Positions 44,687 to 57,335 of a stretch of DNA of 64,000 nucleotides are shown piece by piece. Position 1 is the stretch's first letter; every line of letters starts with the position of its first letter. The stretch covers positions 1,759,501 to 1,823,500 of the forward strand of contig NZ_JAUSXS010000001.1 in assembly GCF_030816195.1 (NCBI RefSeq), written 5' to 3'. Below the pieces are notes generated by a model. That model did no database searches, was not told the origin of the DNA, and saw only the letters and a list, made by a program, of their open reading frames with translations. The stretch is from Pseudomonas sp. W4I3. Its GTDB lineage: Bacteria > Pseudomonadota > Gammaproteobacteria > Pseudomonadales > Pseudomonadaceae. Made by a program: the position numbers and the translations under genes.

Positions 44687-44730
44687 TTGACTGTATTGCC
44701 AGTGAGGGATTGGTGAAAACCAGGTAAAAA

Positions 44731-44752
44731 AAAGAGGCCCGAAGGCCTCTTT
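44731..44752 (-). terminator. Intrinsic terminator of valS
   Basis: Stem AAAGAGGCC/GGCCTCTTT with CGAA loop. The A-run 44726-44733 forms the U-tract for the minus-strand transcript. Confidence 0.88.
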
Positions 44753-44769
44753 CTCACGCGGGGTCCACC

Positions 44770-47616
44770 TTACAAGCTGGAAATCCGCGCATGTTGCTCG
44801 GCCAGTTTGCCCAAAGCCTGTTCAGCTTCGGCCAACTTGGCGCGCTCCTTCTCGATGACTTCCGCCGGCGCCTTGTCGACGAACGCCGCGTTGGACAGTT
44901 TGCCGCCCACGCGCTGTACTTCGCCTTGCAGGCGGGCAATTTCCTTGTCGAGTCGAGCCAGTTCCGCGCCCTTGTCGATCAGGCCGGCCATCGGCACCAG
45001 CACTTCCATCTCGCCGACCAATGCGGTGGCGGACAGCGGTGCTTCGGCGCCTGCAGCCAATACGGTGATCGACTCCAGCTTGGCCAGTTTCTTGAGCAAC
45101 GCGTCGTTCTCGCTGAGGCGACGCTGGTCTTCGGCACTGGCGTTCTTGACGAACACGGCCAGCGGCTTGCCTGGGCCGATGTTCATCTCGGCGCGGATGT
45201 TGCGCGTGCCGAGCATCAGGGTCTTGAGCCATTCGATATCGCTTTCGGCAGCCTCATCGATACGGGCTTCATTGGCCACCGGCCAAGGTTGCAGCATGAT
45301 GGTCTTGCCTTGGATACCGGCCAGCGGCGCCAGGCGCTGCCAGATTTCTTCGGTGATGAACGGCATGAACGGATGCGCCAGGCGCAGTGCCACTTCCAGT
45401 ACACGCACCAAGGTGCGACGGGTGCCGCGCTGGCGTTCGACCGGCGCGTTTTCGTCCCACAGCACTGGCTTGGACAGTTCCAGGTACCAGTCGCAATACT
45501 GGTTCCAGATGAACTCGTACAGCGCCTGTGCGGCCAGGTCGAAACGGAACTGGTCGAGCTGTCGGGTCACTTCGGCTTCGGTGCGCTGCAGCTGCGAAAT
45601 AATCCAGCGGTCGGCCAGGCTCAGTTCAACGGCTTCGCCGTTCTGGCCGCAGTCTTCGCCTTTATCCAGCACGTAGCGCGCGGCGTTCCAGATCTTGTTG
45701 CAGAAGTTGCGATAGCCTTCGACGCGGCCCATGTCGAACTTGATGTCGCGGCCGGTGGAGGCCAGCGAGCAGAACGTGAAGCGCAGGGCGTCGGTGCCGT
45801 AGCTGGCAATGCCGTCGGCGAACTCGTCGCGGGTCTGCTTCTCGATCTTCTTCGCCATTTTCGGCTGCATCATGCCCGAGGTGCGCTTCTGTACCAGCGC
45901 TTCGAGCTCGATACCGTCGATGATGTCCAGCGGGTCCAGGACGTTGCCCTTGGACTTAGACATCTTCTGGCCCTGGCCATCGCGTACCAGACCGTGCACG
46001 TACACGGTCTTGAACGGAACCTGCGGGGTGCCGTCGTCGTTCTTCACCAAGTGCATGGTCAGCATGATCATCCGGGCAACCCAGAAGAAAATGATGTCGA
46101 AGCCGGTGACCAGCACGTCGGTGGGGTGGAATTTTTCGAGGAACTCGGTTTTTTCCGGCCAGCCCAAGGTGGAAAACGTCCACAGGCCAGCGCTGAACCA
46201 GGTGTCCAGTACGTCGTTGTCCTGATTCAGCACCAGGTCCGCAGGCAGGTTGTGCTTGGCACGCACTTGGGCTTCGTCGCGGCCTACGTAGACCTTGCCC
46301 GACTCGTCGTACCAGGCCGGAATCCGGTGGCCCCACCACAGCTGACGGCTGATGCACCAATCCTGGATGTCGCGCATCCACGAGAAGTACATGTTCTCGT
46401 ACTGTTTGGGCACGAACTGGATGCGACCGTCTTCCACGGCGGCAATCGCCGGCTCGGCCAGCGGCTTGGTGGACACGTACCACTGGTCGGTCAGCCACGG
46501 CTCGATCACGGTGCCGGAACGGTCGCCCTTCGGCACTTTCAGCGCGTGGTCATCCACGCTCACCAGCAAACCGGCGGCGTCGAAGGCGGCGACGATCTGC
46601 TTGCGCGCTTCAAAGCGGTCGAGGCCGGCGTATTCGGTCGGGATCTGGCCGTCGATGCTCTCGTTCAGCGTGCCGTCCAGGTTGAATACCTGGCAGGCCG
46701 GCAGAACGGCGGCGTTCTTGTCGAAGATATTGAGCAGCGGCAGGTTGTGGCGCTTGCCGACTTCGTAGTCGTTGAAATCGTGGGCCGGGGTGATTTTCAC
46801 GCAGCCGGTGCCGAACTCAGGGTCGCAATAGTCGTCCGCGATGATCGGGATGCGGCGGCCCACCAGCGGCAGCTCGACGAACTTGCCGATCAGTGCCTGG
46901 TAGCGCTCGTCGTTCGGGTTAACCGCGACGGCGGCGTCGCCGAGCATGGTTTCCGGACGGGTGGTGGCGACGATCAGGTAATCGTTGCCTTCAGCGGTCT
47001 TGGCACCGTCAGCCAGTGGGTACTTGAGGTTCCACAGGAAGCCTTTCTCGTCGTGGTTTTCCACTTCAAGGTCGGAAATCGCTGTGTGCAGCTTGGTGTC
47101 CCAGTTGACCAGGCGCTTGCCGCGGTAGATCAGGCCGTCTTCATGCAGGCGCACGAAAGCTTCCTTCACCGCTTCCGACAGGCCATCGTCCATGGTGAAG
47201 CGCTCGCGGCTCCAGTCCACGGACGAGCCCAGACGACGGATCTGACGGCTGATATTGCCGCCGGACTGGTCTTTCCATTCCCAGATTTTCTCCAGGAATT
47301 TCTCGCGGCCCAAGTCGTGACGGTTTTGGCCGGTGGCTTCCAGTTGGCGTTCCACCAGCATCTGGGTGGCGATACCCGCGTGGTCGGTGCCCGGTTGCCA
47401 CAGGGTGTTGCGACCCTGCATGCGGCGGAAGCGGATCAACGCATCCATGATCGCGTTATTGAAGCCATGGCCCATGTGCAGGCTGCCAGTGACGTTCGGC
47501 GGCGGAATCATGATGGTGTAGGAGTCGCCCGCACCTTGTGGGGCGAAATAGTTCTCGGACTCCCAGGTGTTGTACCAGGAAGTTTCGATAGCGTGGGGCT
47601 GATAGGTCTTATCCAT
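44770..47616 (-). CDS. valS: Valyl-tRNA synthetase
   Basis: Class I aminoacyl-tRNA synthetase, 948 aa from ATG 47616 ([24 protein letters not shown]). HIGH motif as [15 protein letters not shown] near residue 45, KMSKS motif in [22 protein letters not shown] near residue 555, a CP1 editing domain between them, anticodon-binding domain, and a C-terminal coiled coil ([26 protein letters not shown]). Followed by its own terminator. Confidence 0.98.
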   Translation of the reverse strand: MDKTYQPHAIETSWYNTWESENYFAPQGAGDSYTIMIPPPNVTGSLHMGHGFNNAIMDALIRFRRMQGRNTLWQPGTDHAGIATQMLVERQLEATGQNRHDLGREKFLEKIWEWKDQSGGNISRQIRRLGSSVDWSRERFTMDDGLSEAVKEAFVRLHEDGLIYRGKRLVNWDTKLHTAISDLEVENHDEKGFLWNLKYPLADGAKTAEGNDYLIVATTRPETMLGDAAVAVNPNDERYQALIGKFVELPLVGRRIPIIADDYCDPEFGTGCVKITPAHDFNDYEVGKRHNLPLLNIFDKNAAVLPACQVFNLDGTLNESIDGQIPTEYAGLDRFEARKQIVAAFDAAGLLVSVDDHALKVPKGDRSGTVIEPWLTDQWYVSTKPLAEPAIAAVEDGRIQFVPKQYENMYFSWMRDIQDWCISRQLWWGHRIPAWYDESGKVYVGRDEAQVRAKHNLPADLVLNQDNDVLDTWFSAGLWTFSTLGWPEKTEFLEKFHPTDVLVTGFDIIFFWVARMIMLTMHLVKNDDGTPQVPFKTVYVHGLVRDGQGQKMSKSKGNVLDPLDIIDGIELEALVQKRTSGMMQPKMAKKIEKQTRDEFADGIASYGTDALRFTFCSLASTGRDIKFDMGRVEGYRNFCNKIWNAARYVLDKGEDCGQNGEAVELSLADRWIISQLQRTEAEVTRQLDQFRFDLAAQALYEFIWNQYCDWYLELSKPVLWDENAPVERQRGTRRTLVRVLEVALRLAHPFMPFITEEIWQRLAPLAGIQGKTIMLQPWPVANEARIDEAAESDIEWLKTLMLGTRNIRAEMNIGPGKPLAVFVKNASAEDQRRLSENDALLKKLAKLESITVLAAGAEAPLSATALVGEMEVLVPMAGLIDKGAELARLDKEIARLQGEVQRVGGKLSNAAFVDKAPAEVIEKERAKLAEAEQALGKLAEQHARISSL

Positions 47617-47677
47617 GCGCGGCGGGACCCTAGTTGGCATTTATTCAGGAAAGCCGGCAAGTATAACGGGGGGGAGC

Positions 47678-47735
47678 AGCTGCAAGCTACAAGCTGCAAG
47701 CCAATTGCAGTGCTCTGAACTTGCAGCTTGCAGCT
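47678..47735. repeat. Third repeat type: AGCTGCAAG/CTTGCAGCT palindrome
   Basis: AGCTGCAAGCTACAAGCTGC and CTTGCAGCTTGCAGCT face each other between valS and the small gene upstream, with the repeat reaching into that gene's stop codon. Different from the two main REP families here. Confidence 0.75.
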
Positions 47736-48114
47736 AATTACTTGTAGCTGCGGCGATCAGCCGCTCCATCCGCGCATCCATCCGCCGCTTGATCTCGGCT
47801 TCGATATGCGGGGCAAAGTCGTCGATCACGTCTTGCATGATCAGTTGCGCGGCGGCGCGCAGTTCGTTGTCCAGGTGCAGCAGCAAAGCGTCGGGGGCTT
47901 TTTCTGCGGCGGGAGCGGGTTCTGGCACCACTGGCTCCGGTGCAGCAGGCTTGTTGCCGATCATGTCGAACAACAGCGGAATCTGTACCTCGCCCTCGAC
48001 CGGTTCGGTCAACAGCGGCGGTTGTAAACCATCATCACCCAGCAACTGGCGGATCGACTCGAGGTCGTCCAGCAGGTGGTCGTCTTTTTTCAGCGGGTTG
48101 GGCGTGTCCATCAT
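47734..48114 (-). CDS. Hypothetical protein of the holC-valS locus
   Basis: 126-aa acidic protein, MMDTPNPLKKDDHLLDDLESIRQLLGDDG..., a proline/alanine linker (EPVVPEPAPAAEKAP), then a helical C-terminus LHLDNELRAAAQLIMQDVIDDFAPHIEAEIKRRMDARMERLI. Conserved at this place in pseudomonads; no function known. The C-terminal helix could be a docking element for a partner protein, which is inference. It starts 4 bases after the holC stop. Confidence 0.82.
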   Translation of the reverse strand: MMDTPNPLKKDDHLLDDLESIRQLLGDDGLQPPLLTEPVEGEVQIPLLFDMIGNKPAAPEPVVPEPAPAAEKAPDALLLHLDNELRAAAQLIMQDVIDDFAPHIEAEIKRRMDARMERLIAAATSN

Positions 48115-48118
48115 GTAC

Positions 48119-48547
48119 TCAAAGTCGTTGTAGCCGGTGATCCTGCAGAGGATAGCCCTGTTCGCGGTAGAAACGGAAACTCTCCCGCGCGGCCTGACGA
48201 ATAGCCGGGTCTTCCACCACCACTTCCGCCACGCGGGCGAATGCTTTGGCGAAGGCCGGTACTTTCAGGTCGAGGTTGACCAGCAGGTCATGGTGATCGC
48301 CGCAATGGTCCCCCAGGCCCAGCACTACCAGGCTGTCGGGTTCAGATTCGGCGGGGCCGTGGGGCACGAAGCTTTCGCCCTTGAAGCGCCACAGGCGCGC
48401 ATCGAGGTCCTCGCGCTGGGCGGCATCGCTGCAATGCAGGTAGATGCGATGGCCCATGCGCCAGGCTTTTTCGGTGAGCTTGCAGGCAAAATCCAGGCGC
48501 GCGGACGGGTCGGCGCTGGGCAATATATAGAAGTCGACTTGGGTCAT
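48119..48547 (-). CDS. holC: DNA polymerase III chi subunit
   Basis: 142-aa clamp-loader accessory protein that links DNA polymerase III to SSB. Opens TQVDFYILPSADPSARLDFACKLTEKAWRMGHRIYLHCSDAAQREDLDARLWRFKGESFVPHG, the chi family core. The pepA-holC-small protein-valS order is conserved in gamma-proteobacteria, and the genes lie close on the same strand. Confidence 0.94.
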   Translation of the reverse strand: MTQVDFYILPSADPSARLDFACKLTEKAWRMGHRIYLHCSDAAQREDLDARLWRFKGESFVPHGPAESEPDSLVVLGLGDHCGDHHDLLVNLDLKVPAFAKAFARVAEVVVEDPAIRQAARESFRFYREQGYPLQDHRLQRL

Positions 48548-48561
48548 TGCGGTTCCTGAGA

Positions 48562-48587
48562 CCGGGACGACAGGGTGATCGTCCCGG
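48562..48587. terminator. Hairpin between pepA and holC
   Basis: 9-bp stem CCGGGACGA/TCGTCCCGG with an 8-base loop. No clear U-tract on the minus strand, so it may be a processing or attenuating hairpin rather than a terminator. Confidence 0.4.
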
Positions 48588-48591
48588 AATT

Positions 48592-48691
48592 TGTAGGAGC
48601 GAGCTTGCTCGCGAAAAACGCAAGGTCGCCGCGATTGACCTGATGTACCAAGTCATCGTTAACGACCTTCGCGAGCAAGCTCGCTCCTACA
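48592..48691. repeat. Family-B REP pair (REPIN)
   Basis: TGTAGGAGCGAGCTTGCTCGCG...CGAGCAAGCTCGCTCCTACA pair directly after the pepA stop. Confidence 0.88.
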
Positions 48692-48694
48692 GGG

Positions 48695-50440
<1,746 letters not shown>

Positions 50441-50468
50441 TTAGCCTGACAACCCTGGAGTGTCTGGT

Positions 50469-51587
50469 TTGATCGTCTTCCGTTATCTATCCCGCGAAGT
50501 CCTGTTGACCCTGAGTGCCGTGAGTGCGGTATTGCTGGTCATCATCATGAGTGGTCGTTTCGTCAAATTCCTCGCGCAGGCCGCCTCGGGCGCTCTGGAT
50601 CCGGGCTCTTTGTTCCTGATCATGGGCTTTCGCCTGCCGGGCTTTTTGCAGCTGATCCTGCCGCTCGGCCTGTTCCTTGGCATTCTGCTGGCCTATGGCC
50701 GGTTGTATCTCGAAAGCGAGATGACGGTGCTGTCGGCTACCGGCATGAGCCAGCAGCGTTTGCTGGCCATGACCATGGTGCCGGCCGCCGGTGTGGCCCT
50801 GGTGGTGGCGTGGTTGAGCCTGAGCCTGGCGCCTCAAGGGGCCATGCAGTTCCAGCTGCTGCTGAACAAGCAGGACGCGATGACCGAGTTCGACACCCTC
50901 GAACCCGGGCGTTTCCAGGCGCTCAACGACGGCACGCGAGTGACCTACACCGAAGAGATGACCGAAGACCGTTCCAACCTGAGCGGTGTGTTCATCTCCC
51001 AGAAAAACCTCGGCGCCGACCAGAAAGACCGTGGCATCTCGATCCTGGTGGCCGACGGCGGTCGCCAGGAAGTACGCCCCGACGGCAGCCGCTACCTGAT
51101 CCTGGACAACGGCTATCGCTACGATGGCAGCCCAGGGTTGGCCGATTACCGCGTGATCAAGTACGACACCTACGGCGTGATGCTGCCCAAGCCGGACATC
51201 AGCGACGAGGTCACCGACCGCGATGCGCTGCCGACCGCGTCGCTGTTCGGTAGCCAGGAACTGCGCTCGATCGCCGAACTGCAATGGCGCCTGTCGTTGC
51301 CGCTGCTGGTGTTTATCGTGACCTTGATGGCGGTGCCGCTGTCGCGCGTCAACCCGCGTCAGGGTCGATTCCTCAAGCTGCTGCCGGCGATCCTGCTGTA
51401 TATGGCCTACCTGACCATCCTGATTTCCGCCCGTGGCTCTCTGGAGAAGGGCAAGATACCGCCCGCCCTGGGCCTGTGGTGGGTGCACGGGATTTTCCTG
51501 GTGATCGGCCTGGGACTTCTGTACTGGGAGCCTATCCGTTTGAAAATGAAGAGCCGTCGTGGCCTGAAGGAGTTGGCTCGTGGCTAA
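50469..51587 (+). CDS. lptF: LPS export ABC transporter permease LptF
   Basis: Inner-membrane permease of the LptB2FG complex that extracts lipopolysaccharide. TTG 50469 gives MIVFRYLSREVLLTLSAVSAVLLVIIMSGRF (372 aa) and has GGAG at the right distance; a GTG at 50460 would put that GGAG too close. Six membrane segments flank a periplasmic beta-jellyroll (about 110-270). Divergent from pepA and overlapping lptG by 8 bases. Confidence 0.95.
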   Translation: MIVFRYLSREVLLTLSAVSAVLLVIIMSGRFVKFLAQAASGALDPGSLFLIMGFRLPGFLQLILPLGLFLGILLAYGRLYLESEMTVLSATGMSQQRLLAMTMVPAAGVALVVAWLSLSLAPQGAMQFQLLLNKQDAMTEFDTLEPGRFQALNDGTRVTYTEEMTEDRSNLSGVFISQKNLGADQKDRGISILVADGGRQEVRPDGSRYLILDNGYRYDGSPGLADYRVIKYDTYGVMLPKPDISDEVTDRDALPTASLFGSQELRSIAELQWRLSLPLLVFIVTLMAVPLSRVNPRQGRFLKLLPAILLYMAYLTILISARGSLEKGKIPPALGLWWVHGIFLVIGLGLLYWEPIRLKMKSRRGLKELARG

Positions 51588-52659
51588 GCTCGATCGCTAC
51601 ATTGGTAGCAGCGTACTGATCGCCATCCTGGCGGTACTGGGCATTATTCTGGGCCTGGCCTCGTTGTTTGCCTTCATCGACGAAGTGGGCAACGTCACCG
51701 ATACCTACACGGTCATGGACGTACTGAGCTTCGTGGCGCTCACCGCGCCGCGGCGTCTCTACGACATGATGCCGATGGCCGGCCTGATCGGTTGCCTGAT
51801 CGGCCTGGGCACCCTGGCGAGCAACAGCGAGCTGACCATCATGCGCGCCGCGGGCGTGTCCATCGGCCGTATCGTCTGGGCGGTGATGAAACCCATGCTG
51901 CTGCTGATGGCGTGCAGCGTGCTGATCGGCGAATACGTCGCGCCGCCGTCCGAAGCCACCGCCCAGGCCAATCGCGCCCTGGCCCAGGGTTCGGGCGATG
52001 CGCAAAGCTCCAAGCACGGCCTGTGGCACCGTCAGGGTGACCAGTTCATCCACATCAACGCCGTGCAGCCCGGCGGGCTGTTGGTCGGGGTGACGCGCTA
52101 CACGTTCGACAAGGAGCGGCACATGCTCAGCTCCAGTTTCGCCAAACGCGCGCAGTACGATGGCGAGAAGTGGCAACTGAGCGACGTCACCACCACGCTC
52201 TTCCACAATGTGGGCGAGGGCATCAAGGCCAGCACCGAAGTGGTCAACGAACCCACCCAGACATGGGACATCGCGCTGAAACCGGAACTGCTCAACACGG
52301 TGATCATGGTTCCGGAAACCCTGCCCATCTCGGGGCTGTGGAGCTACATCCACTACCTCAAGGAGCAGGGCCTGAATAACGGCCGCTACTGGTTGGCGTT
52401 CTGGGTCAAGGTGTTGCAACCGGTGGTCACCGCCGCGCTGGTGTTGATGGCGATCTCCTTTATCTTCGGCCCGTTGCGGTCCGTGACCCTCGGCCAGCGG
52501 GTATTCACCGGCGTGCTGGTGGGCTTTACCTTCCGCATCGCCCAGGACCTGCTGGGGCCATCGAGCCTGGTATTTGGCTTCTCGCCGTTATTTGCGGTGC
52601 TGGTACCCACGTTTATCTGCGCCGTCGCCGGGTTCTGGTTGTTGCGCCGAGCCGGCTGA
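51580..52659 (+). CDS. lptG: LPS export ABC transporter permease LptG
   Basis: Partner of LptF. 359 aa from GTG 51580 (MAKLDRYIGSSVLIAILAVLGIILGLASLFAFIDE). The coupling-helix region MPMAGLIGCLIGLGTLASNSELTIMRAAGVS is typical. Periplasmic domain about 110-260, then three membrane segments. Translation is coupled to lptF. Confidence 0.95.
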   Translation: MAKLDRYIGSSVLIAILAVLGIILGLASLFAFIDEVGNVTDTYTVMDVLSFVALTAPRRLYDMMPMAGLIGCLIGLGTLASNSELTIMRAAGVSIGRIVWAVMKPMLLLMACSVLIGEYVAPPSEATAQANRALAQGSGDAQSSKHGLWHRQGDQFIHINAVQPGGLLVGVTRYTFDKERHMLSSSFAKRAQYDGEKWQLSDVTTTLFHNVGEGIKASTEVVNEPTQTWDIALKPELLNTVIMVPETLPISGLWSYIHYLKEQGLNNGRYWLAFWVKVLQPVVTAALVLMAISFIFGPLRSVTLGQRVFTGVLVGFTFRIAQDLLGPSSLVFGFSPLFAVLVPTFICAVAGFWLLRRAG

Positions 52660-52685
52660 TTACACGCACGTGAAGTGCCACCCAC

Positions 52686-52785
52686 TGTAGGAGCGAGCTT
52701 GCTCGCGAAAATCTGCGAAATGACGCGCTCATTCAGGATTAACGCGACATCATTGACGATCTTCGCGAGCAAGCTCGCTCCTACA
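52686..52785. repeat. Family-B REP pair (REPIN)
   Basis: TGTAGGAGCGAGC...GCTCGCTCCTACA pair between lptG and the following terminator. Confidence 0.88.
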
Positions 52786-52790
52786 GTATT

Positions 52791-52816
52791 AAGCCCCGTG
52801 GAAACGGGGCTTTTTT
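52791..52816 (+). terminator. Intrinsic terminator of lptFG
   Basis: 9-bp stem AAGCCCCGT/ACGGGGCTT with GGAA loop, followed by TTTTTT-type tail. Confidence 0.9.
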
Positions 52817-52832
52817 GTGTTGGTCAGCAAAG

Positions 52833-52862
52833 ATGACGTCCGGGCTGAGCATCAGGTACAAT
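52833..52862 (+). promoter_or_regulatory. Putative promoter of lepA
   Basis: TGACGT (52834-52839) as -35, 17-base spacer, TACAAT (52857-52862) as -10, about 55 bases before lepA. It gives lepA an own promoter after the lptG terminator. Confidence 0.5.
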
Positions 52863-52916
52863 TCCCGGCTATTTTTCAGCGGGCAATCTGCCTGCAGCCT
52901 TTTTGAGTGTTGATCC

Positions 52917-54716
52917 GTGAGTGATTTGAGTCATATCCGCAATTTCTCCATCATCGCCCACATTGACCATGGCAAGTCGACGCTGGCCGATCGGTTCATC
53001 CAGATGTGCGGCGGCCTTGCCGAGCGTGAGATGGAAGCCCAGGTCCTGGACTCCATGGACCTCGAGCGTGAACGCGGGATCACCATCAAGGCCCATAGCG
53101 TTACTCTGTATTACACCGCCAAAGATGGCATCAAGTACCAGCTGAATTTCATTGACACCCCCGGCCACGTTGACTTCACCTACGAAGTCAGCCGCTCGCT
53201 GGCGGCCTGTGAAGGTGCCTTGCTGGTGGTCGACGCCGGCCAGGGCGTCGAGGCCCAATCCGTGGCCAACTGCTATACCGCCATCGAGCAGGGCCTTGAG
53301 GTCATGCCGGTGCTGAACAAGATCGACCTGCCCCAGGCCGATCCGGACCGTGTCAAAGAAGAAATCGAAAAAATCATCGGCATTGACGCCACCGACGCCG
53401 TCGAGTGCAGCGCCAAGACCGGCCTGGGCGTTGATGAAGTGCTCGAGCGCCTGGTCAAGACCATCCCCGCGCCAACCGGCAACTACGAAGATCCGCTGCA
53501 GGCGTTGATCATCGATTCCTGGTTCGACAACTACCTGGGCGTCGTTTCCCTGGTGCGCGTGCGTCACGGCCGCGTGAAGAAGGGCGACAAGATCCTGGTC
53601 AAGTCCACCGGCAAGATCCACCTGGTGGACAGCGTTGGTGTATTCAACCCCAAGCACACCGCCACCACTGACCTGAAAGCCGGTGAAGTAGGCTTCATCA
53701 TCGCCGGTATCAAGGACATTCATGGGGCACCGGTAGGTGACACCCTGACCTTGAGTTCCACTCCCGATGTCGACGTGCTGCCGGGTTTCAAGCGCATCCA
53801 GCCGCAGGTCTACGCCGGTCTGTTCCCGGTCAGCTCCGACGACTTCGAAGACTTCCGCGAAGCCCTGCAGAAACTGACCCTTAACGACTCGTCGCTGCAG
53901 TACACCCCGGAAAGCTCCGACGCCCTGGGCTTCGGCTTCCGTTGCGGGTTCCTGGGCATGCTGCACATGGAAATCATCCAGGAGCGCCTGGAGCGCGAGT
54001 ACGACCTGGACCTGATCACCACCGCGCCAACGGTTATTTTTGAGCTGGCGCTGAAAACCGGTGAAACGATTTACGTCGACAACCCGTCCAAGCTTCCGGA
54101 TCTGTCGTCCATCGAAGACATGCGCGAGCCGATCGTGCGGGCCAATATCCTGGTTCCGCAGGAGCACCTGGGCAACGTCATCACCTTGTGTATCGAAAAA
54201 CGTGGCGTGCAGCACGACATGTTGTTCCTCGGTACCCAGGTGCAAGTGACCTACGATTTGCCGATGAACGAAGTCGTCCTGGACTTCTTCGACCGTCTCA
54301 AATCCACCAGTCGCGGCTATGCTTCGCTGGATTACCATTTCGACCGTTATCAGTCGGCTAATCTGGTGAAACTGGATGTGCTGATCAACGGCGACAAGGT
54401 CGATGCCCTGGCACTGATCGTGCACAAGGACAACGCGCACTACAAAGGTCGCCAGTTGACCGAAAAGATGAAAGAACTGATTCCGCGCCAGATGTTCGAC
54501 GTCGCGATCCAGGCCGCCATTGGCGGGCAGATCATTGCGCGGACATCCGTCAAGGCTCTCAGAAAGAACGTACTGGCCAAATGCTACGGCGGTGACGTAA
54601 GCCGTAAGCGCAAGCTGCTTGAGAAGCAAAAGGCCGGTAAAAAACGCATGAAGCAAGTGGGCAACGTGGAAATTCCACAAGAAGCCTTCCTTGCGGTGCT
54701 CAGGTTGGATAGTTAG
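52917..54716 (+). CDS. lepA: Elongation factor 4 (LepA)
   Basis: Ribosome-associated GTPase, 599 aa from GTG 52917 ([22 protein letters not shown]). G1 [10 protein letters not shown]2 region [10 protein letters not shown]3 DTPGHVDF, G4 [12 protein letters not shown]-like domains follow, and the LepA-specific C-terminus ends [32 protein letters not shown] (with a one-residue variation at RKR). lepB starts 5 bases after the stop. Confidence 0.98.
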
Positions 54717-54721
54717 GTCCT

Positions 54722-55576
54722 ATGTCGCTAAATTTCCCGCTGTTGCTGGTCATCGCCGTTGCCGTTTGCGGTTTCCTGGCGTTGCTCGATCTGGTGTTCT
54801 TCGCCCCGCGTCGGCGGGCGGCTATCGCGTCGTATCAGGGCAGCGTCAGCCAGCCCGATGCGGTGGTGGTCGAGAAGCTGAACAAAGAACCCTTGCTGGT
54901 TGAATACGGCAAGTCGTTCTTCCCGGTGTTGTTCATCGTGCTGGTGCTGCGTTCGTTCCTGGTGGAGCCGTTTCAGATCCCGTCGGGGTCGATGAAGCCT
55001 ACCTTGGACGTGGGCGACTTCATCCTGGTGAACAAGTTTTCCTACGGGATCCGCTTGCCGGTGATCGACAAGAAAGTCATCGAGGTCGGTGACCCGCAGC
55101 GCGGTGACGTGATGGTGTTCCGCTACCCAAGCGACCCGAACGTCAACTACATCAAGCGCGTGGTCGGCCTGCCGGGCGACGTGATCCGCTATACCAGCGA
55201 CAAGCGCCTGTTCATCAATGGTGAGTCGGTGGCCGAGAAGTTGCTGGGCGCCGAGCCCAATACCCTGGGCAGCGCCGAGCTGTACCAGGAAAAACTCGGT
55301 GCGGTAGAGCACCAGATCCGCAAGGAAATGAGCCGCTACCGCGCGATGCCCGATGGCCAGTGGAAAGTGCCGGCCGGGCACTACTTCATGATGGGCGACA
55401 ACCGCGACAACTCCAACGACAGCCGCTACTGGGATGACCCCAATATTCCCAAGGACCTGCTGGGCATGGTGCCCGACGAGAATATCGTCGGCAAAGCCTT
55501 CGCGGTCTGGATGAGTTGGCCGGAACCCAAGCTTAGCCATCTGCCGAACTTCTCGCGGGTGGGGCTGATCAGGTAA
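54722..55576 (+). CDS. lepB: Signal peptidase I
   Basis: Cleaves Sec signal peptides at the outer face of the inner membrane. 284 aa with an N-terminal membrane segment (FPLLLVIAVAVCGFLALLDLVFF) and a second near 65-80. Catalytic serine in VEPFQIPSGSMKPTL, catalytic lysine in VNYIKRVVGLPGD, and GHYFMMGDNRDNSNDSRYWD box E. In an operon with lepA. Confidence 0.97.
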   Translation: MSLNFPLLLVIAVAVCGFLALLDLVFFAPRRRAAIASYQGSVSQPDAVVVEKLNKEPLLVEYGKSFFPVLFIVLVLRSFLVEPFQIPSGSMKPTLDVGDFILVNKFSYGIRLPVIDKKVIEVGDPQRGDVMVFRYPSDPNVNYIKRVVGLPGDVIRYTSDKRLFINGESVAEKLLGAEPNTLGSAELYQEKLGAVEHQIRKEMSRYRAMPDGQWKVPAGHYFMMGDNRDNSNDSRYWDDPNIPKDLLGMVPDENIVGKAFAVWMSWPEPKLSHLPNFSRVGLIR

Positions 55577-55582
55577 TACAGG

Positions 55583-55604
55583 CGGCGCTGTGATCACAGC
55601 GCCG
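55583..55604 (+). terminator. Perfect palindrome after lepB
   Basis: CGGCGCTG-TGATCA-CAGCGCCG, a 22-base perfect palindrome that can form an 8-bp GC stem with a 6-base loop. Downstream there is TTTTC after six bases, so it is probably a partial terminator. Confidence 0.6.
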
Positions 55605-55723
55605 AATGCTTTTCTGGGGCTTGGACATTTTCCGGCTCCTTGCAGCAGCTATCAGGATTTGAATTTGAACACTGCGTCAATCGTCGATGGCCGCCGGTGC
55701 CACCAACTAGATATGGATAAACC

Positions 55724-56413
55724 GTGACCGTTTCTCTAAGTCGTCTCGAGCGCCAGCTCGGCTACACCTTCAAGGACCAGGAATTGATGGTCCTTGCCCT
55801 CACACACCGCAGCTTTGCAGGGCGCAATAACGAGCGCCTGGAATTCCTCGGTGATGCCATCCTCAATTTCGCCGCCGGTGAGGCGCTCTTCGAGCGCTTT
55901 CCTCAAGCCCGTGAAGGTCAGCTTTCGCGCCTGCGTGCGCGCCTTGTGAAAGGCGAGACCCTGGCCGTGCTGGCCCGGGGTTTCGGCTTGGGCGAGTACC
56001 TGCGCCTGGGCTCCGGTGAATTGAAAAGCGGCGGGTTCCGTCGCGAGTCGATCCTGGCTGATGCCCTGGAGGCATTGATCGGTGCGATCTACCTCGATGC
56101 AGGAATGGAGACGGCCAAGGAGCGCGTGGTCGCATGGCTGGCTTCGGAAATCGAGAGCCTGACGCTGGTCGACACCAACAAAGATCCCAAGACCCGCCTG
56201 CAGGAATACCTGCAGTCCCGCGGTTGTGAACTGCCACGCTACGAAGTGGTGGATATCCAGGGTGAGCCGCATTGCCGCGTGTTCTTCGTGGAATGTGAAA
56301 TCACCTTACTGAACGAAAAAAGCCGAGGTCAGGGTGTGAGCCGTCGTATTGCCGAACAGGTAGCGGCCGCTGCAGCACTGATTGCCCTGGGCGTGGAGAA
56401 TGGCCATGACTGA
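55724..56413 (+). CDS. rnc: Ribonuclease III
   Basis: dsRNA endonuclease, 229 aa from GTG 55724. The RNase III signature is [18 protein letters not shown], with acidic metal ligands there and in [18 protein letters not shown]-terminal dsRBD follows ([38 protein letters not shown]). It overlaps era by 8 bases. Confidence 0.97.
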   Translation: MTVSLSRLERQLGYTFKDQELMVLALTHRSFAGRNNERLEFLGDAILNFAAGEALFERFPQAREGQLSRLRARLVKGETLAVLARGFGLGEYLRLGSGELKSGGFRRESILADALEALIGAIYLDAGMETAKERVVAWLASEIESLTLVDTNKDPKTRLQEYLQSRGCELPRYEVVDIQGEPHCRVFFVECEITLLNEKSRGQGVSRRIAEQVAAAAALIALGVENGHD

Positions 56414-57308
56414 TTCAACCGCAACACGCTGTGGCTATGTTGCCATCGTCGGCCGCCCGAACGTGGGCAAGTCCACGCTGCTGAACCACATCCTCGGCCA
56501 GAAGCTCGCGATCACCTCGCGCAAGCCGCAGACCACTCGGCACAACATGCTGGGCATCAAGACCGAAGGCAACGTGCAAGCGGTCTACGTGGACACCCCG
56601 GGCATGCACAAGGGCGGTGAAAAAGCGCTTAACCGCTACATGAACAAGACCGCTTCGGCGGCGTTGAAAGACGTCGACGTGGTGATCTTCGTGGTTGACC
56701 GCACCAAGTGGACCGACGAAGACCAGATGGTCCTCGAGCGCGTGCAGTACGTCACCGGCCCGTTGATCGTCGCGCTGAACAAGACCGACCGTATCGAAGA
56801 CAAAGCCGAGCTGATGCCGCACCTGACCTGGCTGCAGGAACAACTGCCGAACGCCCAGATCATGCCGATCTCGGCGCAGCACGGGCACAACCTCGAAGCC
56901 CTGGAGCGCGTGATCGCCGGCTACCTGCCGGAAAACGAGCACTTCTTCCCGGAAGACCAGATCACCGACCGCAGCAGCCGCTTCCTCGCCGCCGAACTGG
57001 TGCGCGAGAAAATCATGCGCCAGATGGGCGCCGAGCTGCCGTACCAGATCACCGTTGAAATTGAAGAGTTCAAGCAGCAGGGCAAAACCCTGCACATCCA
57101 CGCGTTGATCCTCGTTGAACGTGACGGCCAGAAGAAAATCATTATTGGCGACAAGGGCGAGCGCATCAAACGCATCGGCACCGAAGCGCGCAAGGACATG
57201 GAATTGCTGTTCGATTCCAAGATCATGCTTAACCTGTGGGTGAAGGTTAAGGGTGGCTGGTCCGATGACGAGCGTGCATTGCGCTCCCTGGGTTATGGCG
57301 ACCTGTAA
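56406..57308 (+). CDS. era: GTPase Era
   Basis: Ribosome-assembly GTPase, 300 aa. ATG 56406 has GGAG upstream; ATG 56400 is an alternative. G1 [12 protein letters not shown]3 DTPG, G4 NKTDRIED, and a C-terminal KH domain ([33 protein letters not shown]). Translation is coupled to rnc. Confidence 0.97.
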   Translation: MTDSTATRCGYVAIVGRPNVGKSTLLNHILGQKLAITSRKPQTTRHNMLGIKTEGNVQAVYVDTPGMHKGGEKALNRYMNKTASAALKDVDVVIFVVDRTKWTDEDQMVLERVQYVTGPLIVALNKTDRIEDKAELMPHLTWLQEQLPNAQIMPISAQHGHNLEALERVIAGYLPENEHFFPEDQITDRSSRFLAAELVREKIMRQMGAELPYQITVEIEEFKQQGKTLHIHALILVERDGQKKIIIGDKGERIKRIGTEARKDMELLFDSKIMLNLWVKVKGGWSDDERALRSLGYGDL

Positions 57309-57335
57309 GGCCTTGAATACACCGCAGGGCTGAAG

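Noticed and set aside
44791..47718. 975-codon open frame antisense to valS
   Set aside because: Same shadow pattern; valS has all class I synthetase motifs on the other strand.
52869..54680. 603-codon open frame antisense to lepA
   Set aside because: Shadow of lepA codon bias; no ribosome site or conserved motif.
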